Source: Pontivivens insulae (lineage in GTDB: Bacteria > Pseudomonadota > Alphaproteobacteria > Rhodobacterales > Rhodobacteraceae). Taken from it: 64,000 nt of DNA. The DNA lies in the NCBI RefSeq assembly GCF_900302495.1, contig NZ_OMKW01000001.1, positions 868,001 through 932,000 on the forward strand. The letters are read 5' to 3'. The notes under the pieces were generated by a model. That model was not told the origin of the DNA and ran no database searches. It saw nothing but the letters and a program-made list of their open reading frames with translations. Positions 1 through 7,708 of this stretch are shown piece after piece. Position 1 is the first letter of the stretch, and every line of letters starts with the position of its first letter. A program made the position numbers and the translations under genes.

Positions 1-338
1 TCTAGCTTTTCGGTGGGCAGCGGCGTTTCATCCCGCAGGGCGTCGATGATCGGCTGGTCGATTTTTTCCATATGCGCGATGCCGGTATGGGCCGGCACGC
101 AGTAGTGGCAGCGGTTGGCCACGTTGACGGTCATCCAGACCACTGTGCGTTCTTCGGGGGTAAAGGCCGTTGCCTGCACGGCAAGGCGGTGGAGGTGCTG
201 GTACCCTTCCAGAAGGCCGGGGCTGGTGGCCATCACACCGTGAAGGCTGGGCAACCGGCCAAAAGCCTTGATCGAACTTTCGAGGAGGGGTTTGGAGGCC
301 TCGGGGGCGCTGTCCAGATCGTGAACCGTCGTCTGCAT
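1..338 (-). CDS. AhpD-like carboxymuconolactone decarboxylase family protein (3' end cut)
   Basis: The reading frame starts at an ATG complementary to 336-338 and runs off the left edge, so the C-terminus is missing (about 112 residues visible). The visible protein has the alkylhydroperoxidase D signature NRCHYCVPAHT with Cys77, Cys80 and His84, the redox centre of AhpD-type enzymes that reduce peroxides. Ahead of it lies a helical segment with TPEERTVVWM, usual for the carboxymuconolactone decarboxylase fold. Family assignment is firm; the true substrate cannot be told. It is transcribed away from the LysE gene, leaving a 185-bp divergent gap. Confidence 0.85.
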   Translation of the reverse strand, partial: MQTTVHDLDSAPEASKPLLESSIKAFGRLPSLHGVMATSPGLLEGYQHLHRLAVQATAFTPEERTVVWMTVNVANRCHYCVPAHTGIAHMEKIDQPIIDALRDETPLPTEKL

Positions 339-523
339 GATGCGGCTCCTTTCCTAAGTGTAGCGACCCGCCGGGGATCGGCGGGCGTCAGCAGCACTTG
401 GGCCGTGCGACGCCGGTTAACAGACCCGCTCAAGCAGCCGTGACCCCGCGCGAGGGCTTCGTGTAAATGTATCGTTACGCATGAGCGGTTTGAGCCATGT
501 GCGATGCGGTGCAGGATGGGGAA

Positions 524-1150
524 ATGTTGAGCACCGTTGATCTTCCGCTGATCCTGATTGCCGCCCTGATCGCGAGTGCGAGCCCTGGGCCTGCAACGCT
601 GACTTTGATGGGAACCGCCATGGGGCAGGGCCGTGCGCCCGCGTTGGCGCTGGCCTCTGGCATCACGCTTGGCTCTTTCTTCTGGTCGATCTCTGCGGCT
701 TTTGGGCTGGGCGCGGTGATGCTGGCCCATGGCTGGATTCTGGAGATCGTGCGCTATGCCGGTGCGGGTTATCTTTTGTGGCTGGCGTTCAAATCCGCCA
801 AATCCGCCCTGACGCCCGGCGCGCTGATGCCGCGCACGGCACCTGCGGGACGGTCTTTCTTCCTGCGCGGGCTGGCCCTGCACATCACAAATCCCAAGGC
901 GATCCTGTTCTTCGGTGCACTCTATTCGCTGGGGATCGCACCGGGCACCGATCCGCTGGTGCTCATCACCGTCATCCTCGCCGTGGGTGTGCAGAGCCTG
1001 ATTGTCTTTCATGGCTATGCGCTGATCTTCTCGATCCCGCCGCTGTCGCGGATCTATTTGCGCGCCCGGCGCGGGTTGGAAGCCGTGTTTGCGCTCGCCT
1101 TTGGCGGAGCAGCGGCGAGTATCCTGACCGCGAAGCTCTCTGACAGTTAG
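524..1150 (+). CDS. LysE/RhtB family amino-acid exporter
   Basis: 208-residue inner-membrane protein with about six hydrophobic segments and the family signature SPGP at residues 20-23 near the end of the first membrane helix. LysE/RhtB proteins export amino acids or related small metabolites by proton antiport. I chose ATG 524, preceded by a purine-rich AGGATGGGG, over an in-frame ATG at 497, because the family begins directly with the hydrophobic segment. The NPKA motif (HITNPKAILFF) before the fourth helix is also typical. Substrate unknown. An ArsR-type regulator follows on the same strand after 53 bp. Confidence 0.88.
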   Translation: MLSTVDLPLILIAALIASASPGPATLTLMGTAMGQGRAPALALASGITLGSFFWSISAAFGLGAVMLAHGWILEIVRYAGAGYLLWLAFKSAKSALTPGALMPRTAPAGRSFFLRGLALHITNPKAILFFGALYSLGIAPGTDPLVLITVILAVGVQSLIVFHGYALIFSIPPLSRIYLRARRGLEAVFALAFGGAAASILTAKLSDS

Positions 1151-1203
1151 GCTTTGTGCTAAGTTTTTGTCGCCGGCTTTGATTGGACGTGATACTTAGC
1201 CAT

Positions 1204-1539
1204 ATGGCTGAGCGAATCCAGAAAGTTGTTACCGTTGCGCATGCGCTGGCCCATCCGGTGCGCGCGCAGATGGTCGAGCGGTTGGGCGAAGGGCCCGCAA
1301 GTGTCGGCGATCTGGCCGCACCCCATGCGCTCGCGTTGCCAACAATCGTGCGCCATCTGGACGTGCTGGCCGATGCGGGTCTGGTTGACACGCAAAAGGC
1401 CGGTCGAGTGCGGACCTGTACACTCAATCGCGCTGCGCTTGGCATTGTGACGGACTGGCTGGATCATCAGCGCCTGATCTGGGAGGCGCGGACGGATCGG
1501 CTGGAGGCATTTTTGCAGGAGGACAAGGGCAATGAGTGA
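1204..1539 (+). CDS. ArsR family winged-helix transcriptional regulator
   Basis: About 111 residues. The N-terminal part ALAHPVRAQMVERLGEGP is the ArsR-family opening helix pair, followed by the recognition helix region LALPTIVRHLDVLADAGLV and the wing (TQKAGRVRTCTL). No metal-binding ELCVC-type cysteine motif is present, so it is probably one of the non-metal ArsR proteins often paired with SRPBCC genes. The ATG at 1204 is preferred to an upstream in-frame TTG at 1183. Its last codons overlap the start of the SRPBCC gene by 8 nt, so the pair is translationally coupled. Confidence 0.88.
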   Translation: MAERIQKVVTVAHALAHPVRAQMVERLGEGPASVGDLAAPHALALPTIVRHLDVLADAGLVDTQKAGRVRTCTLNRAALGIVTDWLDHQRLIWEARTDRLEAFLQEDKGNE

Positions 1540-1993
1540 AGAGACAACTCTGGAGTTGAGCCGCGTATTGAACGCGCCGGTCGCAAGGGTCTGGGACGCG
1601 TGGACCGACGCGGAGAAATTCGCGCAATGGTGGGTGCCGCGCCCGTGGCGCGCCAAAGTTCATCAGCATGATGTCCAGGCAGGCGGGGCTTTCGAGATGA
1701 CGATGCATGGCCCCGATGGGGAGGCGATGCGCACGCCGGGATGCTTCCTGCTGGCCGAGGCCGAGGCGCGGATCATCTTCACCTCGATGATGTCGGGCGG
1801 GTTTCAGCCCGTGCCCAGCGACTTCCCCTTCACCGCGATCATCGAAATGGTCGGGGTCGGGGAGAAGACCCAGTACACAGCCCGCGTCCTGCACCCGACA
1901 CCGGAATTGCGGGCCCAGCACGAGGCGATGGGCTTCGAGGGCGGTTGGGGCACCGCGTTGACCCAGCTCGAAGAGCTCTTGGCTGGGGCGTGA
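1532..1993 (+). CDS. SRPBCC/AHSA1-like domain protein
   Basis: 153 residues with the START-like opening LELSRVLNAPVARVWDAWTD and the mid-domain GGAFEMTMHGPDG, features of the activator-of-Hsp90-ATPase-like (AHSA1, COG3832) branch of the SRPBCC superfamily, which binds hydrophobic ligands in a helix-grip cavity. The C-terminus GFEGGWGTALTQLEELL is typical of that family. It overlaps the upstream ArsR gene by 8 nt, a common ArsR-SRPBCC pairing in which the regulator controls the pair. Ligand unknown. Confidence 0.87.
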   Translation: MSEETTLELSRVLNAPVARVWDAWTDAEKFAQWWVPRPWRAKVHQHDVQAGGAFEMTMHGPDGEAMRTPGCFLLAEAEARIIFTSMMSGGFQPVPSDFPFTAIIEMVGVGEKTQYTARVLHPTPELRAQHEAMGFEGGWGTALTQLEELLAGA

Positions 1994-1994
1994 T

Positions 1995-2027
1995 GCCTCC
2001 GGCGGGGGTATTTGGGCCAATCCGAAG
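1995..2027. repeat. Dispersed intergenic repeat, copy 1 (convergent type)
   Basis: Begins GCCTCCGGCGGGGG, then TATTTGGGCCAA, and ends TCCGAAG. It starts two bases after the SRPBCC stop and reaches within 14 bp of the glutamine-synthetase-like stop, so it fills the gap between two convergent genes. Close copies lie at 11652-11677 and 37239-37272, and a variant type at 5497-5527 and 26233-26307. Confidence 0.8.
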
Positions 2028-2040
2028 TGGCTGCGGCGCG

Positions 2041-3390
2041 TCAGATTGAGCGCATGTAGACGTCGAACTCCACATCCGTGACGCGGGTGCGCAGGCTGTC
2101 CATTTCTTGCGCCTTCATCAGTGCGTAGACGCGGTGGAACTCTGACCCCAGAGCGCGGGCGGCGAAGGGGCTGTCCTGAAAAGCGACGAGGGCGCGGCCC
2201 CAGCCGAGTGGCAGTTCCTCACCATGGTCGGTCGTCGCCTCTCCGACAACGGGCGTGCCCGGATCTTTCGTGGCATCGAGCCCTTCGAGGATGCCTTGCA
2301 GGATGAGGGCAAGCGCGATGTAGGGGTTCGCGTCAGAGCCGGGCACCCGGTGTTCCAGCCGCGCAGCAACCCCTTGCGTGGCGGGTACTCGCAGGGCAAC
2401 GCCGCGATTGTCGAGGCCCCATGCGGCGATGATCGGCGCGTAGGTGCCGGGGGCGAGACGGCGGTAACTGTTGAGGTGCGGCGCAAAGCCCAGCGTGCTT
2501 TCGCCCATCACCTCCACCAGCCGGGCCACCGCGCCGCCGAGTGCTGCGTTGGGGATGTCGCTGTCGCCTGCAAAGATGTTTGTGCCGGTCTCATCGAGCA
2601 GGGAGATGTGATAGTGCAATCCGCTGCCCGAATGGTCGCCATAAGGCTTGGCCATGAAACAGGCCTCCATCCCGTTGGCGCGGGCCACGCCCCGGATCGC
2701 GTGTTTGAGCATAATGGCCTGATCGGCGGCGTTGAGCGGATCGGGGGTATGGGCCAGATTGATCTCGAACTGGCCCGGCCCGAACTCTGCAAGTGCGACA
2801 TCGGCAGCTGCCCCCAGCGCATTTGCGGCTTCGCGGATCGCGTCGAGGATGGGCAGGAACGGCTCCTGCACGCTGAGGCGGTAGATCTGCGGGTCCGCCA
2901 GCCGGTCGCCGGTGACAGGCGAAATCGGCGGCTGGCCGCGCCCGCCGGGATCGCGGGCGGCGTCCATCAGATAGAATTCGAGCTCTGGGGCGACGACGGG
3001 GGTCAGGCCACGTTCTGTGAAGCGGGCGACCACGCCCGCCAGTGCCTGCCGGGGGTCATAGGGGTTGGGGCTGCCATCCACCTCGGTCATCGTCATCAAG
3101 GCCGTCGCGTGATCGGCCCATTGCGCGGGTCCGAAGGCCACGCAATGGCCCAGGCCGTCAGGGTCACCGGTGTCGATGGCGATGCCTGCGGCCTCCACAT
3201 CCGCGCTGAGAATGTCGAGGTTGTAGGTTGAGCGGGGCAGGCGCACCCCGCCGAAGAGCTTACCCGCCTGATCGAGCGGCACATGCTTGCCGCGCAAGAC
3301 GCCGTTCATGTCGGGATAGACCAGCTCGATCGAACGGTACTCTCCAGTCGCGAGGGTTGTGGCGATGGATTCGGGGGTGGGCAGGCTCAT
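2041..3390 (-). CDS. Glutamine synthetase family protein (possibly glutamyl-polyamine ligase)
   Basis: 449 residues with the glutamine synthetase fold: N-terminal beta-grasp (SIELVYPDMNGVLRGKHV), metal-binding ELEFYLMD, FGPGQFEINL, the GSGLHYHISLLD ATP/metal motif, NSYRRLAPGTYAP and the C-terminal SDANPYIALALILQGILEGL. It lacks the adenylylation-loop arrangement of housekeeping GlnA and resembles the GS-like gamma-glutamyl-amine ligases (PuuA-type) that attach glutamate to putrescine or other amines. An agmatinase on the same strand supports a polyamine role, but that is inference. The gene end converges on the SRPBCC gene with a repeat element between them. Confidence 0.85.
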   Translation of the reverse strand: MSLPTPESIATTLATGEYRSIELVYPDMNGVLRGKHVPLDQAGKLFGGVRLPRSTYNLDILSADVEAAGIAIDTGDPDGLGHCVAFGPAQWADHATALMTMTEVDGSPNPYDPRQALAGVVARFTERGLTPVVAPELEFYLMDAARDPGGRGQPPISPVTGDRLADPQIYRLSVQEPFLPILDAIREAANALGAAADVALAEFGPGQFEINLAHTPDPLNAADQAIMLKHAIRGVARANGMEACFMAKPYGDHSGSGLHYHISLLDETGTNIFAGDSDIPNAALGGAVARLVEVMGESTLGFAPHLNSYRRLAPGTYAPIIAAWGLDNRGVALRVPATQGVAARLEHRVPGSDANPYIALALILQGILEGLDATKDPGTPVVGEATTDHGEELPLGWGRALVAFQDSPFAARALGSEFHRVYALMKAQEMDSLRTRVTDVEFDVYMRSI

Positions 3391-3416
3391 GGCGGTTCGG
3401 TCTGTTTGAGAGGTTG

Positions 3417-3460
3417 AACCGGGGCGCTGCCCCGGACCCCGAGATATTTCGGGAGCAAAG
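3417..3460. repeat. Palindromic intergenic element with two hairpins
   Basis: Two small inverted repeats lie side by side: GGGGC-GCT-GCCCC at 3421-3433 and CCCGA-GATATT-TCGGG at about 3439-3454. It occupies most of the gap between the GS-like gene start and the DUF2867 gene end and could act as a terminator or mRNA-end hairpin for the upstream minus-strand genes. Confidence 0.55.
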
Positions 3461-3466
3461 TTGTGG

Positions 3467-3898
3467 TCAGGGCGGGGTGAGGGCGCGGTTGAGCATCGTG
3501 TTGCAGATGATCGGATGGGCGATCCCCACGGGCAGCATATAGAGCCGTCCGACCCAATTGTGGATATGGACGCGCGTGGTCAGGCGAAACTGATCTTCAT
3601 TGCGTTCCAGTACGGCGCGCACGATCAGGTGGTGATCTTCGGCAGAGACCTGCATGCGGTCGTCGCCCAATTCCTCGATCCGCCAGAAATGGACCGTGCT
3701 GCCTTCCTGCATCGCCGTTGGTGCGCTGAAGTCGTCAATAGTGCGCAGACCGAAGAGCCGTCCGATCCGGTCGCGGACCCGCATGGCGAGGTTGATCCAT
3801 CCGGGCGTGCGGCTGGTCATACGGGTGTATAGCTCCGGCACGGTCAGCCCGTCGGGCGCTGGACGGGTCTGGATGCTTTCATAGTCCGGGCGGCTCAT
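3467..3898 (-). CDS. DUF2867 domain-containing protein
   Basis: 143 residues with no signal peptide. The pattern TSRTPGWINLAMRVRDRIGRLFGL, then W(R)IEELGDDRMQVSAEDHHLIVRAVL and a C-terminal segment VHIHNWVGRLYMLPVGIAHPIIC matches DUF2867 proteins, which have no established biochemical role. Its start overlaps the stop of the methyltransferase by 4 nt (ATGA), so it is probably translated as the third member of an agmatinase-methyltransferase-DUF2867 unit. Confidence 0.78.
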   Translation of the reverse strand: MSRPDYESIQTRPAPDGLTVPELYTRMTSRTPGWINLAMRVRDRIGRLFGLRTIDDFSAPTAMQEGSTVHFWRIEELGDDRMQVSAEDHHLIVRAVLERNEDQFRLTTRVHIHNWVGRLYMLPVGIAHPIICNTMLNRALTPP

Positions 3899-4494
3899 GC
3901 GGCTGTCTTTCTGGCGGTGAGAACAACGAAGGGTGACATTTCGCCGGAGAGGGCTTTGTCCTCCCCCTCACGCTCCGTCTCTACGGCAAACCCTGCCTGC
4001 CCAAGCAAGGCGCGCAGTTCGGTTGGTGTGAAATAGGCGTAGCGACGGCCAAGGCGGTCGCGCTGCATGCCTTCGCCGGTTTTCATGCCGATATGGAAGA
4101 GGCCACCGGGGCGCAGCGCGGTGTGGATGGCCGCAAGGTGGCGGGGCAGGTCATCGCGCGGGGCGTGCAGCAAGCTGAAATTGGCCCAGATGCCGTCATA
4201 AGCCTCGACCGCGTCCAGATCATCGAAAACGGCGACTTTTGCGTCGAGGCCAAAGGTATCCCGCGCGATGCGGATCATTTCTTCAGAGGCGTCCGTGGCC
4301 GTGACGGCCAGCCCCGCCTTTTGCATCATTGCCGCCGAGTTGCCCGGTCCACAGCCCAGATCGAGCACGGTGCCACCTGCGGGCACACCGTCCATGAACC
4401 GTTGCAGGTCGGCGTCGGGTTCTGTCCGGCTCACCAGATCGGCATAGCGCTGGGCCTGTGCGTTATAGGTCGCGATGGTCTGGTCGTCGCTCAT
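3895..4494 (-). CDS. Class I SAM-dependent methyltransferase
   Basis: 199 residues with the Rossmann methyltransferase motif I VLDLGCGPGNSA, the acidic strand-2 end VTATDASEEMI, and the motif around YDGIWANFSLLHAPRDDLPRHLAAIHTALRPGG (motifs II-III). The C-terminus RRYAYFTPTELRALLGQAGF is common among small-molecule methyltransferases. Substrate not identifiable. It overlaps agmatinase upstream by 4 nt and DUF2867 downstream by 4 nt, indicating one transcript. Confidence 0.9.
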   Translation of the reverse strand: MSDDQTIATYNAQAQRYADLVSRTEPDADLQRFMDGVPAGGTVLDLGCGPGNSAAMMQKAGLAVTATDASEEMIRIARDTFGLDAKVAVFDDLDAVEAYDGIWANFSLLHAPRDDLPRHLAAIHTALRPGGLFHIGMKTGEGMQRDRLGRRYAYFTPTELRALLGQAGFAVETEREGEDKALSGEMSPFVVLTARKTAA

Positions 4495-5432
4495 GCGCGG
4501 CTGCCCATGATGCAGAGCAGTTCAAGCGCGATGGTGGCCCCGGCCAGCGCCGTGATCTCTGCATGATCGTAGGGGGGAGAGACCTCGACGACATCTGCAC
4601 CGACGATGTTCAGCCCGTGCAGGCCGCGCAGGATGCTCATGGCCTGATGGGTGCTCAGACCGCCCACAACGGGTGTGCCCGTGCCCGGCGCGCAGGAGGG
4701 GTCAAGCCCATCAATGTCGAAGGTCAGATAGGCCGGGCTGTCGCCGACCCGGTCACGAATGGCGGCGATTGTTTCGGAGAGCGGGGTGTCATTCACCTCG
4801 ATCGCATCGCGGATCAGGATGCCCATCGGGTCGTCATTCGTGGTGCGGATGCCCACCTGGATCGAGCGGTCTGGATCGATCAGGCCCTGCTGCACCGCGT
4901 GATAGAACATGGTGCCGTGGTCGATGCGCTTGCCGTCATCCTTCCATGTGTCGGTGTGGGCGTCGAACTGGATCAGCGCAAGTGGGCCATGCTTGGCGAC
5001 ATGGGCTTTGAGCGAGGGGTAGGTCGTGAAGTGGTCGCCACCGATCAGCAAAGTCGCTGTGTCTTTGGCGAGGACGGAGGCGATGGCGGCTTCAATATGG
5101 GCGGGCACTTTTTCTGGATGGCCATTGTCGATATGGATGTCGCCCCAATCGCCCACTTTCAGCCGCTGGAACGGATCAAAGCTGGAGGGCCACGCCCGCG
5201 CCCAGGCCAGATTGGACGAGGCGGCGCGCACGGCACGCGGGCCGAAACGGGTGCCCGGACGGTTTGTAACGCTCACATCATAGGGGACACCCATCACCGC
5301 CACGTCGAGCGTGGCTACGTCGCGGGTGTAGGGGCGGCGGCAAAAGCTGAGAGCGCCGGAATAGAAATTCTCGTCATGGCTTTCCACGGTCGGATCGTCA
5401 GAGAGGAAAGCGTAGTCTTTGCGGTGGTCCAT
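4491..5432 (-). CDS. speB: Agmatinase (ureohydrolase family)
   Basis: 313 residues. The binuclear manganese ligands of the arginase/agmatinase family are visible: GGDHF (131-135), FDAHTD (156-161) and FDIDGLDPSCAPGTGTP (from 238). GGDHF and DAHTD are the forms usual in SpeB-type agmatinases, which split agmatine to putrescine and urea in the cytoplasm. A longer in-frame start at 5522 translates an intergenic repeat and is rejected; ATG 5432 begins the conserved protein. Head of a minus-strand operon with a methyltransferase and DUF2867, and divergent from a GntR regulator that may control it. Confidence 0.88.
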   Translation of the reverse strand: MDHRKDYAFLSDDPTVESHDENFYSGALSFCRRPYTRDVATLDVAVMGVPYDVSVTNRPGTRFGPRAVRAASSNLAWARAWPSSFDPFQRLKVGDWGDIHIDNGHPEKVPAHIEAAIASVLAKDTATLLIGGDHFTTYPSLKAHVAKHGPLALIQFDAHTDTWKDDGKRIDHGTMFYHAVQQGLIDPDRSIQVGIRTTNDDPMGILIRDAIEVNDTPLSETIAAIRDRVGDSPAYLTFDIDGLDPSCAPGTGTPVVGGLSTHQAMSILRGLHGLNIVGADVVEVSPPYDHAEITALAGATIALELLCIMGSRA

Positions 5433-5496
5433 CAGGGGTGCTCCATTGCCTTGTGCCCAGCTTTGCCGAGGGTGTGCTGCGTGTCCAGCGGTGGCG

Positions 5497-5527
5497 GCCT
5501 CCGGCGGGGATATTTTGGCCAAGAAGA
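5497..5527. repeat. Dispersed intergenic repeat, copy 2 (variant type)
   Basis: Sequence begins GCCTCCGGCGGGGATATTTT and continues GGCCAAGAAGA. It shares the GGCGGGG-TATTT core with the convergent-gap copies but ends in CCAAGAAGA instead of CCAATCCGAAG. It lies in the divergent speB/GntR gap and, read in frame, makes a spurious N-terminal extension on agmatinase. Confidence 0.75.
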
Positions 5528-5547
5528 CGCGGGCCCGTGCTTGATTT

Positions 5548-5557
5548 TGTGATCACA
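5548..5557. promoter_or_regulatory. 10-bp palindrome TGTGATCACA, candidate operator
   Basis: A perfect palindrome TGTGATCACA sits 18 bp before the GntR start codon and about 115 bp before the divergent agmatinase start. GntR/FadR-type regulators bind short palindromes and often repress themselves, so this is a plausible autoregulatory operator; CRP/FNR-family half-sites (TGTGA/TCACA) are the main alternative, although the canonical CRP spacer is missing. Confidence 0.4.
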
Positions 5558-5575
5558 CTGACGGACAGTCCGGCC

Positions 5576-6223
5576 ATGAGTGACAAGCGGAATATCGACG
5601 GACCGGGGCCTGCGCATGAGCGGGTCTATCGCAGCCTGCGCAACCGGATCCTGCATGGCGAGATTGAGCCGGGCGAGAGCCTGACCCTGCGTGGAATTGC
5701 CAGCGAGCTTGGCGTCAGCATGACCCCGGTGCGCGAGGCGTTGCGGCGGCTGGTGGCGGAAGGGGCGCTGACACTGTCGAAATCGGGCCGGATCGCGACC
5801 CCCGCCCTGACCAATGAGCGGATCGAGGAGCTTGCCGCCATCCGTGCGCTTTTGGAGCCGGAACTGGCGGCACGGGCCATGCCGCGCGCCCACATGGCGC
5901 TGATCGAGCGGTTGCAGGACATCAACGGGCAGATTCAGCGGCTGGTCAGTGAGGGTGCGCGCTCTGGCTATGTGCGTGCCAATATGGAATTTCACCGCTC
6001 GCTTTATCTGCGGGCGCAGGCGCCGGCGATGCTGGCCCTGACCGAGACGGTCTGGTTGCAATCAGGCCCGACCTTGCGGGCGATGTATGCCACGCAGCAG
6101 CAGACCAAGGCGGTCGATCATCATATGAAGATCATTGCCGCGCTGAAGGCGGGGGATGAGCCGGGTCTGCGTTTGGCTGTGCGGGCGGATGTGACCGGCG
6201 GGTTGAGGATGTTGGCGCGATGA
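5576..6223 (+). CDS. GntR family transcriptional regulator (FadR/FCD type)
   Basis: 215 residues. N-terminal winged helix: HERVYRSLRNRILHGEIEPGESLTLRGIASELGVSMTPVREALRRL, the textbook GntR DNA-binding region. The C-terminal all-helical part (ERIEELAAIRALLEPELAARA ... NMEFHRSLYLRA ... DHHMKIIAALKAGD) is the FCD ligand-binding domain, with the D/H residues that bind a metal in this class. ATG 5576 was chosen because the domain starts a few residues later. Divergent from agmatinase; overlaps the next gene by 4 nt. Confidence 0.92.
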   Translation: MSDKRNIDGPGPAHERVYRSLRNRILHGEIEPGESLTLRGIASELGVSMTPVREALRRLVAEGALTLSKSGRIATPALTNERIEELAAIRALLEPELAARAMPRAHMALIERLQDINGQIQRLVSEGARSGYVRANMEFHRSLYLRAQAPAMLALTETVWLQSGPTLRAMYATQQQTKAVDHHMKIIAALKAGDEPGLRLAVRADVTGGLRMLAR

Positions 6224-6810
6224 GGCGATCTCTTTTGGCTTTGTTGATCCTGGCCGGATGCACGGCGGATGTGCCGGTGGAGCGGGGACCGGTCGCGGGC
6301 GCGCTCTGCGGTGATCCGCGTCTCGTCGGGACGGCGCAGGTTCCGGTGACGGGGCCGGGGGCGTGTGGGATGGCGGACCCGGTGCGTCTTTCTGGTGTGG
6401 CTGGGATCACTGTGGCCGGGCGTCCGACGATGACCTGTCGGACGGCGCGCGCCTTTGCGGATTGGGCCGAAGGGGGTCTTCAAGTGGCCGCCGCGCGCGA
6501 CGGGCGACAGGTGACCGAGATCGTCACGGTCGCAAGCTTTGCCTGCCGCAATCGCAATGGCACACGGACGCGGCGTTTGAGCAACCATGCGCTGGGCCAG
6601 GCGATTGACATCTCGGCGCTTGGCTTTGCGGATGGTGGGCGTTTGAGCGTGCTGTCGGATTGGACGAATTCAACCATCCTGCAGGAGGCCGCTGGGCGGG
6701 CCTGCGGGCCGTTCAACACCGTGCTCGGGCCCAACTACAACGCGGCCCATCGCGACCATCTGCACTTCGATGTCACCGATGAATATGGCGGCGGCACATT
6801 TTGCCGCTAG
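6220..6810 (+). CDS. Extensin-like C-terminal domain lipoprotein
   Basis: 196 residues. The N-terminus MRRSLLALLILAGC is a lipoprotein signal with lipobox LAGC (Cys14). The rest matches the extensin-like C-terminal domain found in many alphaproteobacteria: MTCRTARAFADWAE, TRRLSNHALGQAIDISALGFADG and the end YNAAHRDHLHFDV, where the His/Asp residues resemble those of peptidoglycan-processing D-alanyl peptidases. A cell-wall role is inferred, not shown. The start overlaps the GntR stop by 4 nt. Confidence 0.85.
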   Translation: MRRSLLALLILAGCTADVPVERGPVAGALCGDPRLVGTAQVPVTGPGACGMADPVRLSGVAGITVAGRPTMTCRTARAFADWAEGGLQVAAARDGRQVTEIVTVASFACRNRNGTRTRRLSNHALGQAIDISALGFADGGRLSVLSDWTNSTILQEAAGRACGPFNTVLGPNYNAAHRDHLHFDVTDEYGGGTFCR

Positions 6811-6832
6811 TGCTTTTCGGCTGATGTGGTAA

Positions 6833-6844
6833 GGTAATCTTACC
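6833..6844. promoter_or_regulatory. GGTAA-GA/TC-TTACC palindrome ahead of lutA
   Basis: The 12 bases read GGTAA-TC-TTACC, an inverted repeat of GGTAA, 17 bp ahead of the lutA start codon. It could be a regulator half-site pair for the lut operon; no cognate regulator is encoded next to it apart from the GntR protein upstream. Confidence 0.3.
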
Positions 6845-6861
6845 AATTTCGGAGTTTTGAG

Positions 6862-7605
6862 ATGCCGCGAGTCGCGCTGTTTGTCACCTGTCTTGTGGAT
6901 ATGTTCCGGCCAAGTGTCGGTTTTGCCACGATAAAACTACTTGAAGAGGCAGGTTGCACCGTTGAGGTGCCCGAGGCGCAGACCTGTTGCGGACAACCGG
7001 CGTGGAACTCTGGGGATCGGGCGACGGCGGCAAAGATTGCGCAGGATGTGATCCGCGCATTCGAAGGGTACGATTATGTCGTCGCGCCCTCAGGCTCGTG
7101 CACGGGGACGATCGTAAAGGACTATCCGCAGATGGTGGAGGAGGCCTGGGTGCCACGGGCCGAGGCGTTGGCGGCCAAGACGCATGAGATCACAAGCTTC
7201 CTGACCGACGTGCTGGGCATCACGAGCGTTGCGGCGGACGTGCCGCGTCTGGCGACGTATCACGACAGTTGTTCGGGCCTGCGCACGCTGCGGGTGAAGG
7301 AGCAACCGCGCGCGCTGCTCGCTTCTGCCGGGATCACCGTGCGGGAGATGGAAGAGGCGGAGGTTTGCTGCGGGTTCGGCGGAACGTTCTGTGTGAAATA
7401 TCCCGATATTTCGACCAGCATGGTGGGGGACAAGGTGCGAAACGCGACCGAGACCGGGGCCGAGATGCTGTTGGCCGGTGATCTGGGGTGTCTGATGAAC
7501 ATGGCAGGCAAGGCCAGTCGTGAGGGTCGAGGGATCGAGGTGCGCCATGTGGTCGAGGTGCTGGCGGGGATGACCGACACGCCTGCGATTGGGGAGGGGA
7601 AGTGA
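6862..7605 (+). CDS. lutA: L-lactate utilisation protein LutA-like (Fe-S, CCG domains)
   Basis: 247 residues with two cysteine-rich CCG domains: CCGQPAWNSG at 42-51 and CCGFGGTFC at 169-177. This is the LutA/YkgE pattern, the heterodisulfide-reductase-like iron-sulphur subunit of the LutABC complex that oxidises L-lactate to pyruvate. It is followed by lutB-like and lutC-like genes in the canonical order. An extensin-like gene precedes it with a 51-bp gap; a short palindrome-like GGTAATCTTACC at 6833-6844 just upstream of the ribosome site is a possible operator. Confidence 0.9.
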   Translation: MPRVALFVTCLVDMFRPSVGFATIKLLEEAGCTVEVPEAQTCCGQPAWNSGDRATAAKIAQDVIRAFEGYDYVVAPSGSCTGTIVKDYPQMVEEAWVPRAEALAAKTHEITSFLTDVLGITSVAADVPRLATYHDSCSGLRTLRVKEQPRALLASAGITVREMEEAEVCCGFGGTFCVKYPDISTSMVGDKVRNATETGAEMLLAGDLGCLMNMAGKASREGRGIEVRHVVEVLAGMTDTPAIGEGK

Positions 7606-7621
7606 TGGGAATTACCGCGCT

Positions 7622-7691
7622 ACATGCCCCGGACTTGATCCTGGGCCATTCCCAGATGGCAACCCGGCCCCGGATCAAGTCCGGGGCATGT
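7622..7691. repeat. Long inverted repeat (CCCCGGACTTGATCC type) between lutA and lutB
   Basis: Left arm 7622-7647 (ACATGCCCCGGACTTGATCC...) and right arm 7666-7691 are nearly perfect reverse complements over 26 bases, with an 18-base loop. This CCGGACTTGATCCGG core is a repeat commonly met in alphaproteobacterial genomes. It separates lutA from lutB within an otherwise tight operon and is open in the lutB frame, giving a false 40-residue extension. Confidence 0.85.
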
Positions 7692-7708
7692 TGGTCGGAG
7701 GGCTGTGC

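Noticed and set aside
5433-5522. N-terminal extension of agmatinase
   Set aside because: Translates the dispersed repeat (residues ISPPEA); family homology begins at ATG 5432.
7589-7708. N-terminal extension of lutB
   Set aside because: These 40 codons translate the inverted repeat at 7622-7691; the conserved protein starts at 7709.
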